Of a stretch of 64,000 nucleotides of DNA, positions 23,710-33,725 are shown in pieces. Both the position numbers and the translations under genes were made by a program. This DNA is from Eublepharis macularius (taxonomy: Eukaryota > Chordata > Lepidosauria > Squamata > Eublepharidae), in assembly GCF_028583425.1 (NCBI RefSeq), contig NC_072801.1, forward strand, positions 21,348,001 to 21,412,000, read 5' to 3'. Below the pieces are notes generated by a model. The model had not been told where the DNA came from and did no database searches. It was given only the letters and a program-made list of their open reading frames with translations. Position 1 is the first letter of the stretch, and the number at the start of each line of letters is the position of its first letter.

Positions 23710-24184
23710 CATACATGGAGATCTCTGTGCTGGATCCATCTCTGGGATGCCTGCTTCAATTTTGAACTTGTGCTGCTCCCTGCTGTTGTCGCATCAAGCA
23801 CCTGTGTGTGTGAATCAGTGAGGCAGAACTTTCATATTGCCTATTCAGTGGCAAACGGGTCAGTGTAAACTATCTTAGTGTAAGCTGTTCTAGAATACTT
23901 CGATTTCTAAGTACTGGTTCGGGCTTCATTGTGCATGCCATGATTTCTCTGCATGTGATTGCTATATGGCCATGGTTCTGCTCCTGTCAGAAGACTAGCT
24001 CTGCCTAGAGTCCCATAGTGTTGGATTTTGTACTTCCAGCACTGTCATACACTTGTTCAGATCATCCAGGGATTTGGTGTCATCAGTATGCTGAAGTCAC
24101 CCAGCTCTATTGTTTATTTTCCCTCCAGCAAAGTCAAATGGTGCTGTAGACGTTTGAGCAAGTGATTGGAGGCTAGCTGAGGAA
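23710..24184. other. No recognisable feature
   Basis: Anonymous sequence up to the target duplication of the large PLE. Confidence 0.4.
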
Positions 24185-24197
24185 CAATATGATCAAG

Positions 24198-25264
24198 ATG
24201 TATTGTCGAAGGCTTTCACGGCCGGAGAACGATGGTTGTTGGGGGTTTTCCGGGCTGTATTGCCGTGGTCTTGGCATTGTAGTTCCTGACGTTTCGCCAG
24301 CAGCTGTGGCTGGCATCTTCAGAGGTGTAGCACCAAAAGACAGAGATCTCTCAGTGTCACAGTGTGGAAAAGATGTAGGTCATTTGTATCTACTCAGGAG
24401 GGGTGGGGTTGAGCTGAGTCATTCTGTAAGAGTTTCCCAGGGTGTGGAATGCTACTGGCGGGAGGCTTCACTGTATCCTGAGGAGGTTCTTTTGCATATG
24501 GATTGGTGCTTGATGTGCTAATCTTCTCTGCAGGGCTATTGTCGGGTGTGGAGTGTTTTGTTGGCCTGGTGTTTTTCAGAACTGGAGCCCATGCTCTGTT
24601 CATTCTTAAGGTTTCTTCTTTCCTGTTGAAGTTTTGCTTATGCTTGTGAATTTCAATGGCTTCCCTGTGCAGTCTGACAAAGTAGTTGGAAGTGTTGTCC
24701 AGTATTTTGGTGTCCTGGAATAAGATACTGTGCCCTGTTTGAGTTAGGCTATGTTCAGCCACTGCTGATTTTTCAGGCTGTCCAAGTCTGCAGTGTCTTT
24801 CATGTTCTTTTATTCTTGTCTGGATGCTACGCTTTGTGGTCCCAATGTAAACTTGTCCACAGCTGCAGGGTATACGGTATACTCCTGCAGAGGTGAGGGG
24901 GTCTCTGCTGTCTTTTGCTGATCGTAGCATCTGTTGTATTTTTCGGGTGGGTCTGAATACTGCTTGAAGGTTATGCTTTTTCATAAGCTTTCCCATCTGA
25001 TCAGTAATTCCTTTGATATATGGCAAAAACACTTTTCCTGTGGGAGACTGTTTTTCTTTGGTTGTTTGATTCATCCTGGGTTTGATTGCTCTTCGGATTT
25101 CATTTCTGGAGTAGCCATTTGCCTGAAGTGCGTGGTTTAGATGATTAATTTCCTCATTGAGAAAGCGCGGCTCACATATCCGTCTTGCACGATCCACTAA
25201 TGTTTTCATTATGCCTCTTTTCTGTCGGGGGTGGTGATTGGAGTTTTTTGTGTAAGTACCGATC
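24198..25264 (-). pseudogene. Inverted partial copy of the PLE ORF
   Basis: The minus-strand frame (290 codons, 24394-25266) corresponds to the C-terminal part of the neighbouring RT/endonuclease ORF and includes the whole GIY-YIG domain. I can see a single amino-acid difference between the copies (PPASSIP against PPAISIP). It lacks the RT core, so it is a by-product of the insertion and not a gene. Junction with the forward copy lies near 'gatcaatctgac' at about 25261-25272. Confidence 0.9.
24285..24325 (-). ncRNA. Hammerhead-like motif, left PLE terminus
   Basis: The minus strand reads CCU, CUGAAGA, U, GCCAGC-loop-GCUGGC (6-bp stem II), GAAA, CGUC, AGG. CCU/AGG can form stem I. Stem III would be only the self-complementary ACGU, which may require two molecules pairing (a dimeric hammerhead). 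It mirrors the copy at 27361-27401. Confidence 0.65.
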
Positions 25265-27292
25265 AATCTGACAGACCATCAACTCTCACCAGAAGAAACC
25301 TCCATCTTGGCAAAGGGAGGAAACTTTGCAGTCACCCCCACCAGAATTCCTGTGGAAGACATCATTGCAAATGTAGAAGCTGCCATCCGTCATCTACCTG
25401 AAGAGGAAGCTGAGGAAATAAGAGGAGAGACAGCCAGGATTCTACGAAAGGCAAAGCTTCCCGCCAGCAATATAACACGCAAGGAGAGAGATGCCATCAA
25501 GACCCTCAATGCAGATCCAGACATCATCATTCTACCAGCTGATAAAGGCAATGCTACAGTGATCATGAAAACAGAGGAATACAAAAAGAAGATTAAGGAA
25601 CTCCTGGACCCCTCCACCTACAAAAAACTAAAACGAGATCCCACCTGCAAAATCACCAGGCTAACAAATGCGCTGATCAAGAATTCCTCACTACATCCCG
25701 ACACGCACAGCAAACTATGCAAGACAGAAGCACAGCCACCTAGACTATATGGACTCCCCAAAATACATAAAGATTCAGTCCCACTCCGACCCATTGTGAG
25801 TGCCATTGGTTCACCGACATATGAATTAGCTAGACATCTGGCAGATCTCCTGCAGGACCACATCGGGAAAACCTCGTCTTACATCAAAGATTCAGCAGAT
25901 TTCATCAACAAAATCAGTTCTCTGAAACTCAATCCACAAGACATACTTGTCAGTTTTGATGTTGTATCCCTGTTTACCAAGGTTCCAGTAAAAGACACTA
26001 TTGCACTGATTAATCAGATTTTCCCAGAGGACGTAACAGCCTTATTCCATCATTGTCTGACAACCAGTTACTTCCAATGGGACAACGAATTCTATGAACA
26101 GATGGATGGGGTGGCCATGGGGAGCCCACTCAGCCCAGTTATAGCAAACTTCTACATGGAACATTTTGAAAAAACAGCTCTAGAATCAGCACCCCACAAA
26201 CCCAGTGTATGGTTCCGGTTTGTGGATGATACATTCATCATTTGGAGCCATGGGGAGGAAGAATTGATGGAGTTTTTGAATCATCTCAACAACATCCACC
26301 TGAACATACAATTCACAATGGAGAAAGAAAGTGAGGGAAAACTCTCATTCCTGGATACCTTGGTCATCCGCAAAGCAAACTTTCAGTTAGGTCACAAGGT
26401 CTACAGGAAACCAACTCACACTGATCGGTACTTACATAAAAACTCCAATCACCACCCCCGACAGAAAAGAGGCATAATGAAAACATTAGTGGATCGTGCA
26501 AGACGGATATGTGAGCCGCGCTTTCTCAATGAGGAAATTAATCATCTAAACCACGCACTTCAGGCAAATGGCTACTCCAGAAATGAAATCCGAAGAGCAA
26601 TCAAACCCAGGATGAATCAAACAACCAAAGAAAAACAGTCTCCCACAGGAAAAGTGTTTTTGCCATATATCAAAGGAATTACTGATCAGATGGGAAAGCT
26701 TATGAAAAAGCATAACCTTCAAGCAGTATTCAGACCCACCCGAAAAATACAACAGATGCTACGATCAGCAAAAGACAGCAGAGACCCCCTCACCTCTGCA
26801 GGAGTATACCGTATACCCTGCAGCTGTGGACAAGTTTACATCGGGACCACAAAGCGTAGCATCCAGACAAGAATAAAAGAACATGAAAGACACTGCAGAC
26901 TTGGACAGCCTGAAAAATCAGCAGTGGCTGAACATAGCCTAACTCAAACAGGGCACAGTATCTTATTCCAGGACACCAAAATACTGGACAACACTTCCAA
27001 CTACTTTGTCAGACTGCACAGGGAAGCCATTGAAATTCACAAGCATAAGCAAAACTTCAACAGGAAAGAAGAAACCTTAAGAATGAACAGAGCATGGGCT
27101 CCAGTTCTGAAAAACACCAGGCCAACAAAACACTCCACACCCGACAATAGCCCTGCAGAGAAGATTAGCACATCAAGCACCAATCCATATGCAAAAGAAC
27201 CTCCTCAGGATACAGTGAAGCCTCCCGCCATTAGCATTCCACACCCTGGGAAACTCTTACAGAATGACTCAGCTCAACCCCACCCCTCCTGA
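25262..27292 (+). CDS. Penelope-like reverse transcriptase with GIY-YIG endonuclease
   Basis: An uninterrupted frame of 676 codons encodes the PLE polymerase, which makes cDNA by target-primed reverse transcription while its GIY-YIG nuclease nicks the target. Visible motifs in order are 'PPRLYGLPKIHK'; RT block A 'SFDVVSLFTKVP' (Asp codon at 25958); 'DGVAMGSPLSP'; the catalytic 'FVDD' (Asp codons 26225-26230); 'LSFLDTLV'; a basic linker; then 'GVYRIPCSCGQVYIG' (from 26801) with a following 'RIKEHERH'. No ATG begins the frame, which is open back to the inversion junction, so the N-terminus is truncated compared with the family. The C-terminal tail is Pro/Ser-rich. This copy alone would need a fused start to be expressed. 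The family assignment is firm. Confidence 0.92.
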   Translation: MNLTDHQLSPEETSILAKGGNFAVTPTRIPVEDIIANVEAAIRHLPEEEAEEIRGETARILRKAKLPASNITRKERDAIKTLNADPDIIILPADKGNATVIMKTEEYKKKIKELLDPSTYKKLKRDPTCKITRLTNALIKNSSLHPDTHSKLCKTEAQPPRLYGLPKIHKDSVPLRPIVSAIGSPTYELARHLADLLQDHIGKTSSYIKDSADFINKISSLKLNPQDILVSFDVVSLFTKVPVKDTIALINQIFPEDVTALFHHCLTTSYFQWDNEFYEQMDGVAMGSPLSPVIANFYMEHFEKTALESAPHKPSVWFRFVDDTFIIWSHGEEELMEFLNHLNNIHLNIQFTMEKESEGKLSFLDTLVIRKANFQLGHKVYRKPTHTDRYLHKNSNHHPRQKRGIMKTLVDRARRICEPRFLNEEINHLNHALQANGYSRNEIRRAIKPRMNQTTKEKQSPTGKVFLPYIKGITDQMGKLMKKHNLQAVFRPTRKIQQMLRSAKDSRDPLTSAGVYRIPCSCGQVYIGTTKRSIQTRIKEHERHCRLGQPEKSAVAEHSLTQTGHSILFQDTKILDNTSNYFVRLHREAIEIHKHKQNFNRKEETLRMNRAWAPVLKNTRPTKHSTPDNSPAEKISTSSTNPYAKEPPQDTVKPPAISIPHPGKLLQNDSAQPHPS

Positions 27293-27360
27293 GTAGATAC
27301 AAATGACCTACATCTTTTCCACACTGTGACACTGAGAGATCTCTGTCTTTTGGTGCTACA

Positions 27361-27401
27361 CCTCTGAAGATGCCAGCCACAGCTGCTGGCGAAACGTCAG
27401 G
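27361..27401 (+). ncRNA. Hammerhead-like motif, right PLE terminus
   Basis: CCU (27361-27363), CUGAAGA (27364-27370), U, GCCAGC and GCUGGC as stem II, GAAA (27391-27394), CGUC, then AGG. The core matches CUGANGA with N = A; one extra U precedes stem II. PLE hammerheads are established (reported in Penelope-like elements); activity of this copy is inferred only. Confidence 0.65.
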
Positions 27402-27467
27402 AACTACAATGCCAAGACCACGGCAATACAGCCCGGAAAACCCCCAACAACCATCAATATGATCAAG

Positions 27468-27843
27468 CCCAATTCAAACAAGATGCTTGTGTCATTGGTG
27501 GGTATTCTTCTGGCCATGGAGGTGGACTTCAGCCTGTACTGGATGGGGTTCCACTCCCTCCTAAAGGATCATATCCAAAGTTTGAGATTGTTTTAAGGTA
27601 TGGTGTTATATTTGGATCTTCAAGAAGTTTCTGTAGCTTGAAGTGCCCTTTACTAGCTTATGTCTGTTGGAAGGAAAGAACTGCGGAATGTCACTTAATG
27701 CTATCACAGACATTGGTGTCTAAGGGAGTCGGTACAGGGAGTAGAGTCAGTACAGGGCTAGATAGGTCACTGCTTGGCTTTGCCACTGTCCATTTCTGTC
27801 ACTTTGCTACCCACAATGCTACACTCAGAGGTTTCTTCCTTCT
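27468..27843. other. No recognisable feature
   Basis: Anonymous sequence downstream of the PLE. Confidence 0.4.
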
Positions 27844-28029
27844 GGGCTGTTTTCACACGTCTTATTGGCCACGGAACATCGTGCAAAGCTCCCGGAATGA
27901 CAGCATCTTCCTGGCGCGATTTCGTGCAAGAACTGGAGTTATTATGATGGGAAATCGCGCCAGGAAGATGCTGTCGTTCCGGGAGCTTTGCACAATGTTC
28001 TGCAGCCGGTAAGACATGTGAAAATGGCA
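27844..28029. mobile_element. Fold-back MITE, copy 1
   Basis: The left arm 'ttttcacacgtcttattggc' onward is nearly the inverse of the right arm ending 'gtaagacatgtgaaaatgg'. The inner dyad ('ctcccggaatgacagcatct' and its complement) is long and well kept. A 3-bp 'ctg' lies beside both ends, but the last base pairs of the termini are eroded. It is a relative of 28474-28665. Confidence 0.65.
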
Positions 28030-28473
28030 CTGGTCATTCCCCCCTCCCCTTTTATCCACCATGAGGGCTTGGCATGCTTTCTACAATCTTTCTCCATCCT
28101 AGTTTTGATAGAAATCTAGAAGCCTTTACTCTGCCTTTCCTATCTAGTATGGAGTTCTCTTACAATAAGGAACTTCTGTTTCTTTTCTAAGTAACAAACC
28201 TTAGTGTGAATTTATTCCTCCAGAAGCCAAACTGCACAATTCTGCTGTGCAGAGACACGGCTCTGCTTTCAAGGCTGGCTGTGCCCTTTCTTGGAAAGAA
28301 ATGGATTTGCCAGGGTTATCCATTCTCTGGTCACATCAGGTTTAAATCACTGTCGTGCACTTTACACACGGTTGCCTTTGAAGATCACCTGGAAACTTCT
28401 GCTGGTCCAAAATGCTGCAGCAGGTAACGAATCCACCACTCCATATTGACAGATCTACATTCCCTTCCAGTTT
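28030..28473. other. No recognisable feature
   Basis: Spacer between the two related fold-back elements; nothing identifiable. Confidence 0.4.
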
Positions 28474-28665
28474 GGCCATTTTCACACGGCTTACCAGCCT
28501 CCAGAATGCTGTGCAAAACTCCCGGCAGACAGCATCTTCTTGCGCAATTTCACGCAAAACTCCCAGATAACAGTATCTTCCTGGCGTGATTTTGCACTAG
28601 AAGACGCTGTCTGCCAGGAGTTTTGCGCAACGTTTCAGAGGCTGGTAAGCCATGTGAAAACGGCC
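28474..28665. mobile_element. Fold-back MITE, copy 2
   Basis: The 192-bp element has termini GGCCATTTTCACACGGCTTA and its complement ending CATGTGAAAACGGCC. A 3-bp ttt flanks both sides (28471-28473, 28666-28668). The inner words 'acagcatcttc' and 'gcgcaa' are repeated in both orientations. No transposase is present; a 3-bp duplication again points toward a Harbinger-like source. Confidence 0.7.
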
Positions 28666-30169
28666 TTTGTTTCGGAATGCCAGGGGATACCCTCTGTTGG
28701 TCTAGAAGGGCAACACCACCAGAGGGCTTTGTCATTTTGGCAGTTTATGGCTTGAATCCTGCCATCCAATCTTCTCTCTGCCCAACTTGACCATGGAGGG
28801 TTATGGGAAAGATAAAATGGAAGAGAACATTGTACTCCATTCTGAACTCTGCCAGGGAATGGTGGGATCAAAATGTGACAGACCCCAGAAAGACGAAGGA
28901 TTTTAAAAATTCTGATGTCTTTGTTGTTTCCAGTATTTCTATGATATATTACAGGGTGTCACAAAATTCTTGAGCGAGAGAGTGAGAGAGAGCATGCACG
29001 GCATGGAATCATTAAGTTTTCTGTTGAGGCATGCCTGACAGGAAATGAATTTTTCAGCAGAGCTTCTGTCAGCAAAATATTCATCCGCTATAATCTCCTA
29101 CTGGAGTAACTTGCTGTCTGCTTAGAATGACTGTTGCTCTGCCACATGGAATTGGAACAAAATGGCATGATTTCAAAGAACACATTCCTTTGGCCGCCGT
29201 AACACAAATCCTACTGACATGGAATACATGCTTTGAATGCAGAGTAGTTTCCGTTCATCCAGGCAGCTGGGGAGGAAACTGTAGGGATTTCCATTAAGTG
29301 ACATTAGGATTGGCTTTCATGTGACGTTTGTCAGGGAGGGATATTAGCGAGAGTCAGTAACAGAGCTATGTCATGGGGTGGGGGTGGGAGGATGACAAGA
29401 ATGAAGCTGTGGCATGTGGTATTACATAATTATGCTGTGTACAATTGCCAGAGCCCATTTGCAGAAGCACTGCAAGGTTTATTCTAAGCGTTTTCTTTCC
29501 TCCATTGCACAAGCAGTCGGTCCAGGATGTCCACCCATCGAGTGAACATGAACACACACACACAATTGTTTTTTTAGCTGGAAGAAAGGCAAACAAGAAA
29601 ATAGAGAAAGGAAATAGGGTGGTGGGTAGGAAATAAAGAAGAGAGGGGGAGAATAGAAGGAAGGGAAAAAGAGCAAGAAAAGAAGGGAGGCGGGGGAGAT
29701 GGTAAAGCACAAGAAGACGGGAAGTGTGTCCAGTCCTGGCTGAGTGCTGAGCACAAGGCAACTTGGTGTATCTCTGAAGGGTGGAACCAGCAAGGAACAA
29801 GGCTTGTTTAGAGGCAAGCAGCAGAACCTTGGATAGCTCCACAGCTGACGGCTTGTTCCAGTGACCATTAGAGGTGATCAAACTCTTAAGCAGGAGAGGG
29901 CAGGCTTAGCTAGATCCAGCCCTGCCCCACCTTCCTAGGGAACGGAGGACTGTGCTTAATGGCCCTGTGTTTGTCTATGGAGCCTGGCATTTGCATGGTG
30001 TTTTTGGACCTTCTAGCAGGTGCCATGGTGTCTCTTCGTGATGGTATTCTTGGAAGCTGTGGAACCCACAGACTCCATCGTTCAGCTTTAACAGCTGTTG
30101 CTCTCGAAAGCAGATATTCCAAATCTTAACATTGCCCTGGGCTGTTCGGGATCTCTGTGACATCAGAGC
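28666..30169. other. No recognisable feature
   Basis: Contains a GA-rich patch near 28970, a short CA run near 29555 and purine-rich sequence at 29580-29700. These bias the open frames on both strands. I find no gene. Confidence 0.4.
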
Positions 30170-30300
30170 AGGTATTTTATTTAAATACTTGTGCCCTGCC
30201 TTTCACCCTGAGGAGACCTAAAGTAGTTTACAACCCAAAAAGGGGGATTATACACAAACCAATAAACAAAACGGCACAACAGCAGACACCATCTTGGTAT
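30170..30300 (-). repeat. LINE 3' tail, minus, tentative
   Basis: 'ttatttaaatacttgtgccc', 'tgcctttcaccctgaggag' and 'agtagtttacaacccaaaa' follow the pattern of the minus-strand retroposon tails, but diverge from both SINE subfamilies. Confidence 0.4.
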
Positions 30301-31097
30301 GGCCCTCCTCCGAAGATCTGGGCGGCAAGCCACGGGCTAAGGGTCAAGAGCCCTGTGGCTTTTGCCCTCTGGTCACACCTGAACAGAAAGGGGTGAGAAT
30401 CCTCAGCAGGATGGGGCAGCTCCTCCAGTCTTCCCCTTCCTGCTAAAAAACTCCCTCCTCAAGCCCACCAAGACCAGAGCAAAGCAAATCAACCACTATC
30501 TACTGGACAGCACCTACCGCCTGCTCTGTTCTCCAGCAGCACATGAATTGGGATCAGTCCTGTCCCTCAAATGAAAGCTAGAGGATGGGGTGGGGTGGGG
30601 TCGTAAGACAAGTTGTCTGCAGTGATCAGAACAGATTGGAGATAATCTTTCAGCTGTGTTAGGGTCATTTTTTAAAAAAAAAATCTTGTTTAAAAAACCC
30701 CCAGACCTATTCTTAAAAAAAAGTTTTATCATCATCGAGCTGCTGTGTGATATGTCAGCAATTCACCTCTGGAGAGTTAATTTTTTCTTCTTCTGAATGT
30801 TAGACTTTGTTCCTTGGCTTTCATTTCCCTCTAAGAAAAGCTTGCTGACAGGATCAAACTCTCTTTCTCCCCCACCCCACCCCACCCTGTTTTGTTCAAA
30901 CATCGCCATGGTTTTCTGTTCTTGTTTCCAGATGCTGTCAAGACTGGGGATGGGCTAATCACTTGGGGAGATAGGGCTGGATTAAGGACTGTGGCTCTGA
31001 AAGCATCAAGAGACAGCAGGACACGAGACTCCTCTGCCTTGAAAGCTCTAGATGTTGAATACGGAAAGCCAAATGGAAATGTTCCAGCCTGAGTGCA
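30301..31097. other. No recognisable feature
   Basis: Anonymous intergenic DNA with poly-A/T patches at 30660-30720. Confidence 0.4.
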
Positions 31098-31200
31098 TTT
31101 ATTTATTTATTTAACTTATAGTAAGCTCTCCCCGCAAGCAGGCTCAGAGTGGATAACAGTGTTTGAATCTACATAAAATTGCCATTTAAAACCATAAAAC

Positions 31201-31452
31201 CAGGGCTTTTTTTCAGCAGGGATGCGGTGGAACGGAGTTCCGGAACCTCTTGAAAATGGTCACATGGCTGGTGGCCCCGCCCCCTGATCTCCAGACAGAG
31301 GGGAGATTTGATTGCCCTCTGCACTGGCATGGAGGGCAATCTAAACTCCCCTCTGTCTGGAGATCCGGGGCGGGGCCACCAGCCATGTGACCATTTTCTC
31401 CGTGGGCAACCCACTGAGTTCCACCACCTCTTTTCCCAGAAAAAAAGCCCTG
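31201..31452. mobile_element. Palindromic hAT-type MITE, copy 2
   Basis: The 252-bp element has ends CAGGGCTTTTTTTCAG and '...aaaaaaagccctg', with a perfect 8-bp target duplication, cataaaac (31193-31200 and 31453-31460). Same family as 2374-2633, with the same central dyad around 'gagggcaatct'. It sits inside a LINE tail. Confidence 0.92.
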
Positions 31453-31712
31453 CATAAAACAAATTCAGCAGTAAAAGGAACAGCACTAAGAGGCGGCCCA
31501 TATTACCCATTTCGAAAACATTTCTATGGGTGGGAGGTGAGGGACAGCAATGGTCCAACAGATGGAAAGAAAAAAACAGGAAGGGGTTACGTTCCCTCTC
31601 TGTAGGTGGCTGGACAGAAGGCTCATCCATAACCCAGCCTCAGCCATATGCCTGGCAGAACATCTCTGTCTTGCAGGCCTGGCGAAAAGATAACAAACCT
31701 TGTTGAGCTGAA

Positions 31713-32322
31713 GGCCAAATCCACACACACTCATCATCCGCTTATCTTGCGCAGTCCATGCTGTGCATCATCACATTCACCCTCCCAGTGCATCTTCGTG
31801 GCGCAATCAGTTCTCCACACACCACTGAGTAAAGCGTTATAGTGGGCAATTCCGTCCTCCGTCATCAGCGTTGACGGTGCACATCACTTCCCATTTTTTT
31901 TTAAGTTAGTTTTGCGCTATACCGATATTCCGACTTTTAAGAAATGGCAAGGTTCCCTCTCCCTCAACTTTGATTGGCCAATTTTTTGTTCGTCACAGAC
32001 CACTTTCTAACAATTGGCTGGTGACATACGCATTCTCCAGGGACCATTTCTTTTCCCGTGCAAACTGCTGCTCACTAAAGTAGGTTTTGCAGTATACCGA
32101 CCTTTCTTTATTGTGCAAATGCGCTATGAAAGCCCTTTAAAAAAAAAAAAGGGCCAGGCAAAAACAGATTTCCGCCATTATCAAGTGGTACGGAAAGGAG
32201 GTGCAATTGGGGCGCAGTGATGGCGGGGAACACACGGAATGGGAAAGCGTGTGAGTATCTGCTTGAAAAGCGCCGTGGTTGCAAAAAAGGTGCGGAAACA
32301 AAAAGGAAGCGTGGATTCGGCC
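31713..32322. mobile_element. Non-autonomous DNA transposon in LINE sequence
   Basis: The left end GGCCAAATCCACACACAC and right end GCGTGGATTCGGCC are imperfect inverted repeats. The flanks are gaa (31710-31712) and caa (32323-32325), consistent with a decayed 3-bp duplication. Comparison with uninterrupted LINE copies supports the boundaries. Its GGCC termini resemble those of 15659-16305 and 28474-28665, suggesting one Harbinger-like supergroup. Confidence 0.7.
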
Positions 32323-32449
32323 CAAGTCTCAACAGACAGAGAATTCTGCCAGGTTGGTGCCAGGACCAAAAAGGCCCTGGCTCTGGTTGAGGCCAAGCAA
32401 GCTTCCCTAGAACCAGGGGCCACTATTTGTAAAAATGTAAGCATCAGAT

Positions 32450-33430
32450 CTCACTTTGCCTATTTAGTACGGTGCAGACTTCCAGGATTTAATTATTTGT
32501 TGGCTTCCATCCCAGTACATGGGATCTTACAGAGTTACATCTGATACAATTAAATGGGGTTATAGATTAAGATGAGGAAAAGATCTTTCAGTAGATATTC
32601 TAGAGGAAGCATGGAGGAAATTAATTAATGAAATGTCGGAGATTTTGCTTAAGGTAGGAATTAGAACCCATTGTTTTGTTTTCTGAGGGCATTACGCTCC
32701 AGCTAAATTTTCTTTGTTGGATGGACCAACAAAAAGGTACTCTCATCCTTGTGTGACAGGAATGTACAGTGGTGAAAGACTTTTGAAACTTAATACATAA
32801 TGAGAGCAATTCTAAGCAGGTCAGCTCAGAATCAGGTCTGTTCAATGGTGCTTACTCCCAGGAAGTATTCTTAGGTTTGCCCTGAATATTATTTTTTTAA
32901 TAGTAAGCTACATATTTATTGGGAGAGTATTCCAAGAAAATTAGGAAAGAACATGTACGTTTAGTCAGGGATTTAATAATAGCTGCACAGATGGCTCTAC
33001 CACAAATTTGGAGGCAGTAGGGACTCCAAAATAATAAAAAAGAGAATGGCTGTATAAAATATGATGTGTTAGTTATGTGCAGGGCTTTTTTTCAGTGGGA
33101 ACGCGGTGGAACGGAGTACCGGCACCTGACATGGAGGGCAATCTAAACTCCCCTTTGTCTGGAGATCAGGGGGCAGGGCCACCGGCCATGTGACCATTTT
33201 CGCCAAGGGCGATTTAAACTTTAAAAAACTCCCTCCTTGTTCCAGCTGACCCAAAGTGACGTCATTGTGCGGTCCTGAGTTCCACCACTGAGTTCCACCA
33301 CCTCTTTTCCCAGAAAAAAAGCCCTGTGACAAGCTGGACAAATGAGTTTGTTCAGAAATGGCTGGAACTCAAACCATCTGCTAGAGAAGATTAAAGAAGA
33401 GATTGTGGAATGTATCTAATTTCGAATTAA
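32450..33430 (+). pseudogene. Possible L1-like LINE C-terminal remnant
   Basis: Translation gives fragments such as 'LIIAAQMALPQIWRQ' (around 32970-33020). After the MITE at 33080-33326 is skipped, it continues with 'DKLDK' and 'CSEMAG'-type text. This looks like the degenerate C-terminal end of an L1-type ORF2 with many stops. The assignment rests on overall resemblance only. Confidence 0.35.
33080..33326. mobile_element. Palindromic hAT-type MITE, copy 3, rearranged
   Basis: The termini CAGGGCTTTTTTTCAG and 'gaaaaaaagccctg' are intact, but the flanks gttatgtg and tgacaagc do not match, so no target duplication is seen. The left arm is shortened, and about 70 bp of unrelated sequence ('ctccctccttgttccagctg' and 'gtgacgtcattgtgcgg') replaces part of the right arm, breaking the palindrome. 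Confidence 0.8.
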
Positions 33431-33619
33431 TATTTGATAGGTTCTTTACTTCTAGTTTTATATTTGGCAGTTAGTTATGTTGGGAAAAAATGTAACAAAT
33501 ACACAGCATTGTGACTTCGGGTATTTGTTATCTCTTGATGTAAAGATAAGGAACTTAAGTTGTAATTGGACTAAAAGAAGGAGAAGGGGCTAGTATAGTA
33601 TATTTATAATAAAAATTAA

Positions 33620-33725
33620 ATCAGAGGGTGGCTGGCCCCAGACCTCTCAGCAAACTTCATGGAAGCCTGAGGATTTGAACCCAGGTCTCCAATACTCTGG
33701 TCATCCCTCTAACCACTATGCCACT
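33620..33725 (-). repeat. tRNA-derived SINE head
   Basis: The minus strand shows 'gtggcatagtggttagaggg' (A box) and 'acctgggttcaaatcctcag' (B box). The body is lost. Confidence 0.7.

Larger units (their letters stand above)
24198..27454 (+). mobile_element. Penelope-like retroelement, head-to-head insertion
   Basis: The 3,257-bp insertion is flanked by a perfect 13-bp target duplication, caatatgatcaag (24185-24197 and 27455-27467). Its left part (24198 to about 25264) is an inverted copy of its own 3' third; its right part (about 25265-27454) runs forward with an open RT plus GIY-YIG frame. Each outer end carries a hammerhead-like motif. The left end reaches 34 nt further ('tgtattgtcgaaggctttc' onward) than the right end. 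PLEs are known to insert with variable duplications, partial inverted copies and terminal ribozymes. The open frame and near identity of the two arms point to a young insertion. Confidence 0.93.
31098..32440 (-). mobile_element. LINE 3' region split by two nested DNA transposons
   Basis: The LINE 3' tail occupies 31098-31200 and resumes at 31453-31712 and 32323-32440. Uninterrupted relatives run through the same text at 50225-50700 and 45208-45780 ('ggccctggctctggt' versus 'ggccctggctctggttgagg'). The interruptions are the hAT MITE 31201-31452 and the element 31713-32322. The LINE must be older than both. No ORF of the LINE remains; it is the 3'UTR only. Confidence 0.75.

Noticed and set aside
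24394..27292. Two neighbouring GIY-YIG genes, or a homing endonuclease
   Set aside because: Both copies belong to one Penelope-like insertion bounded by a single 13-bp target duplication; the RT domain and hammerheads exclude a group I intron nuclease.
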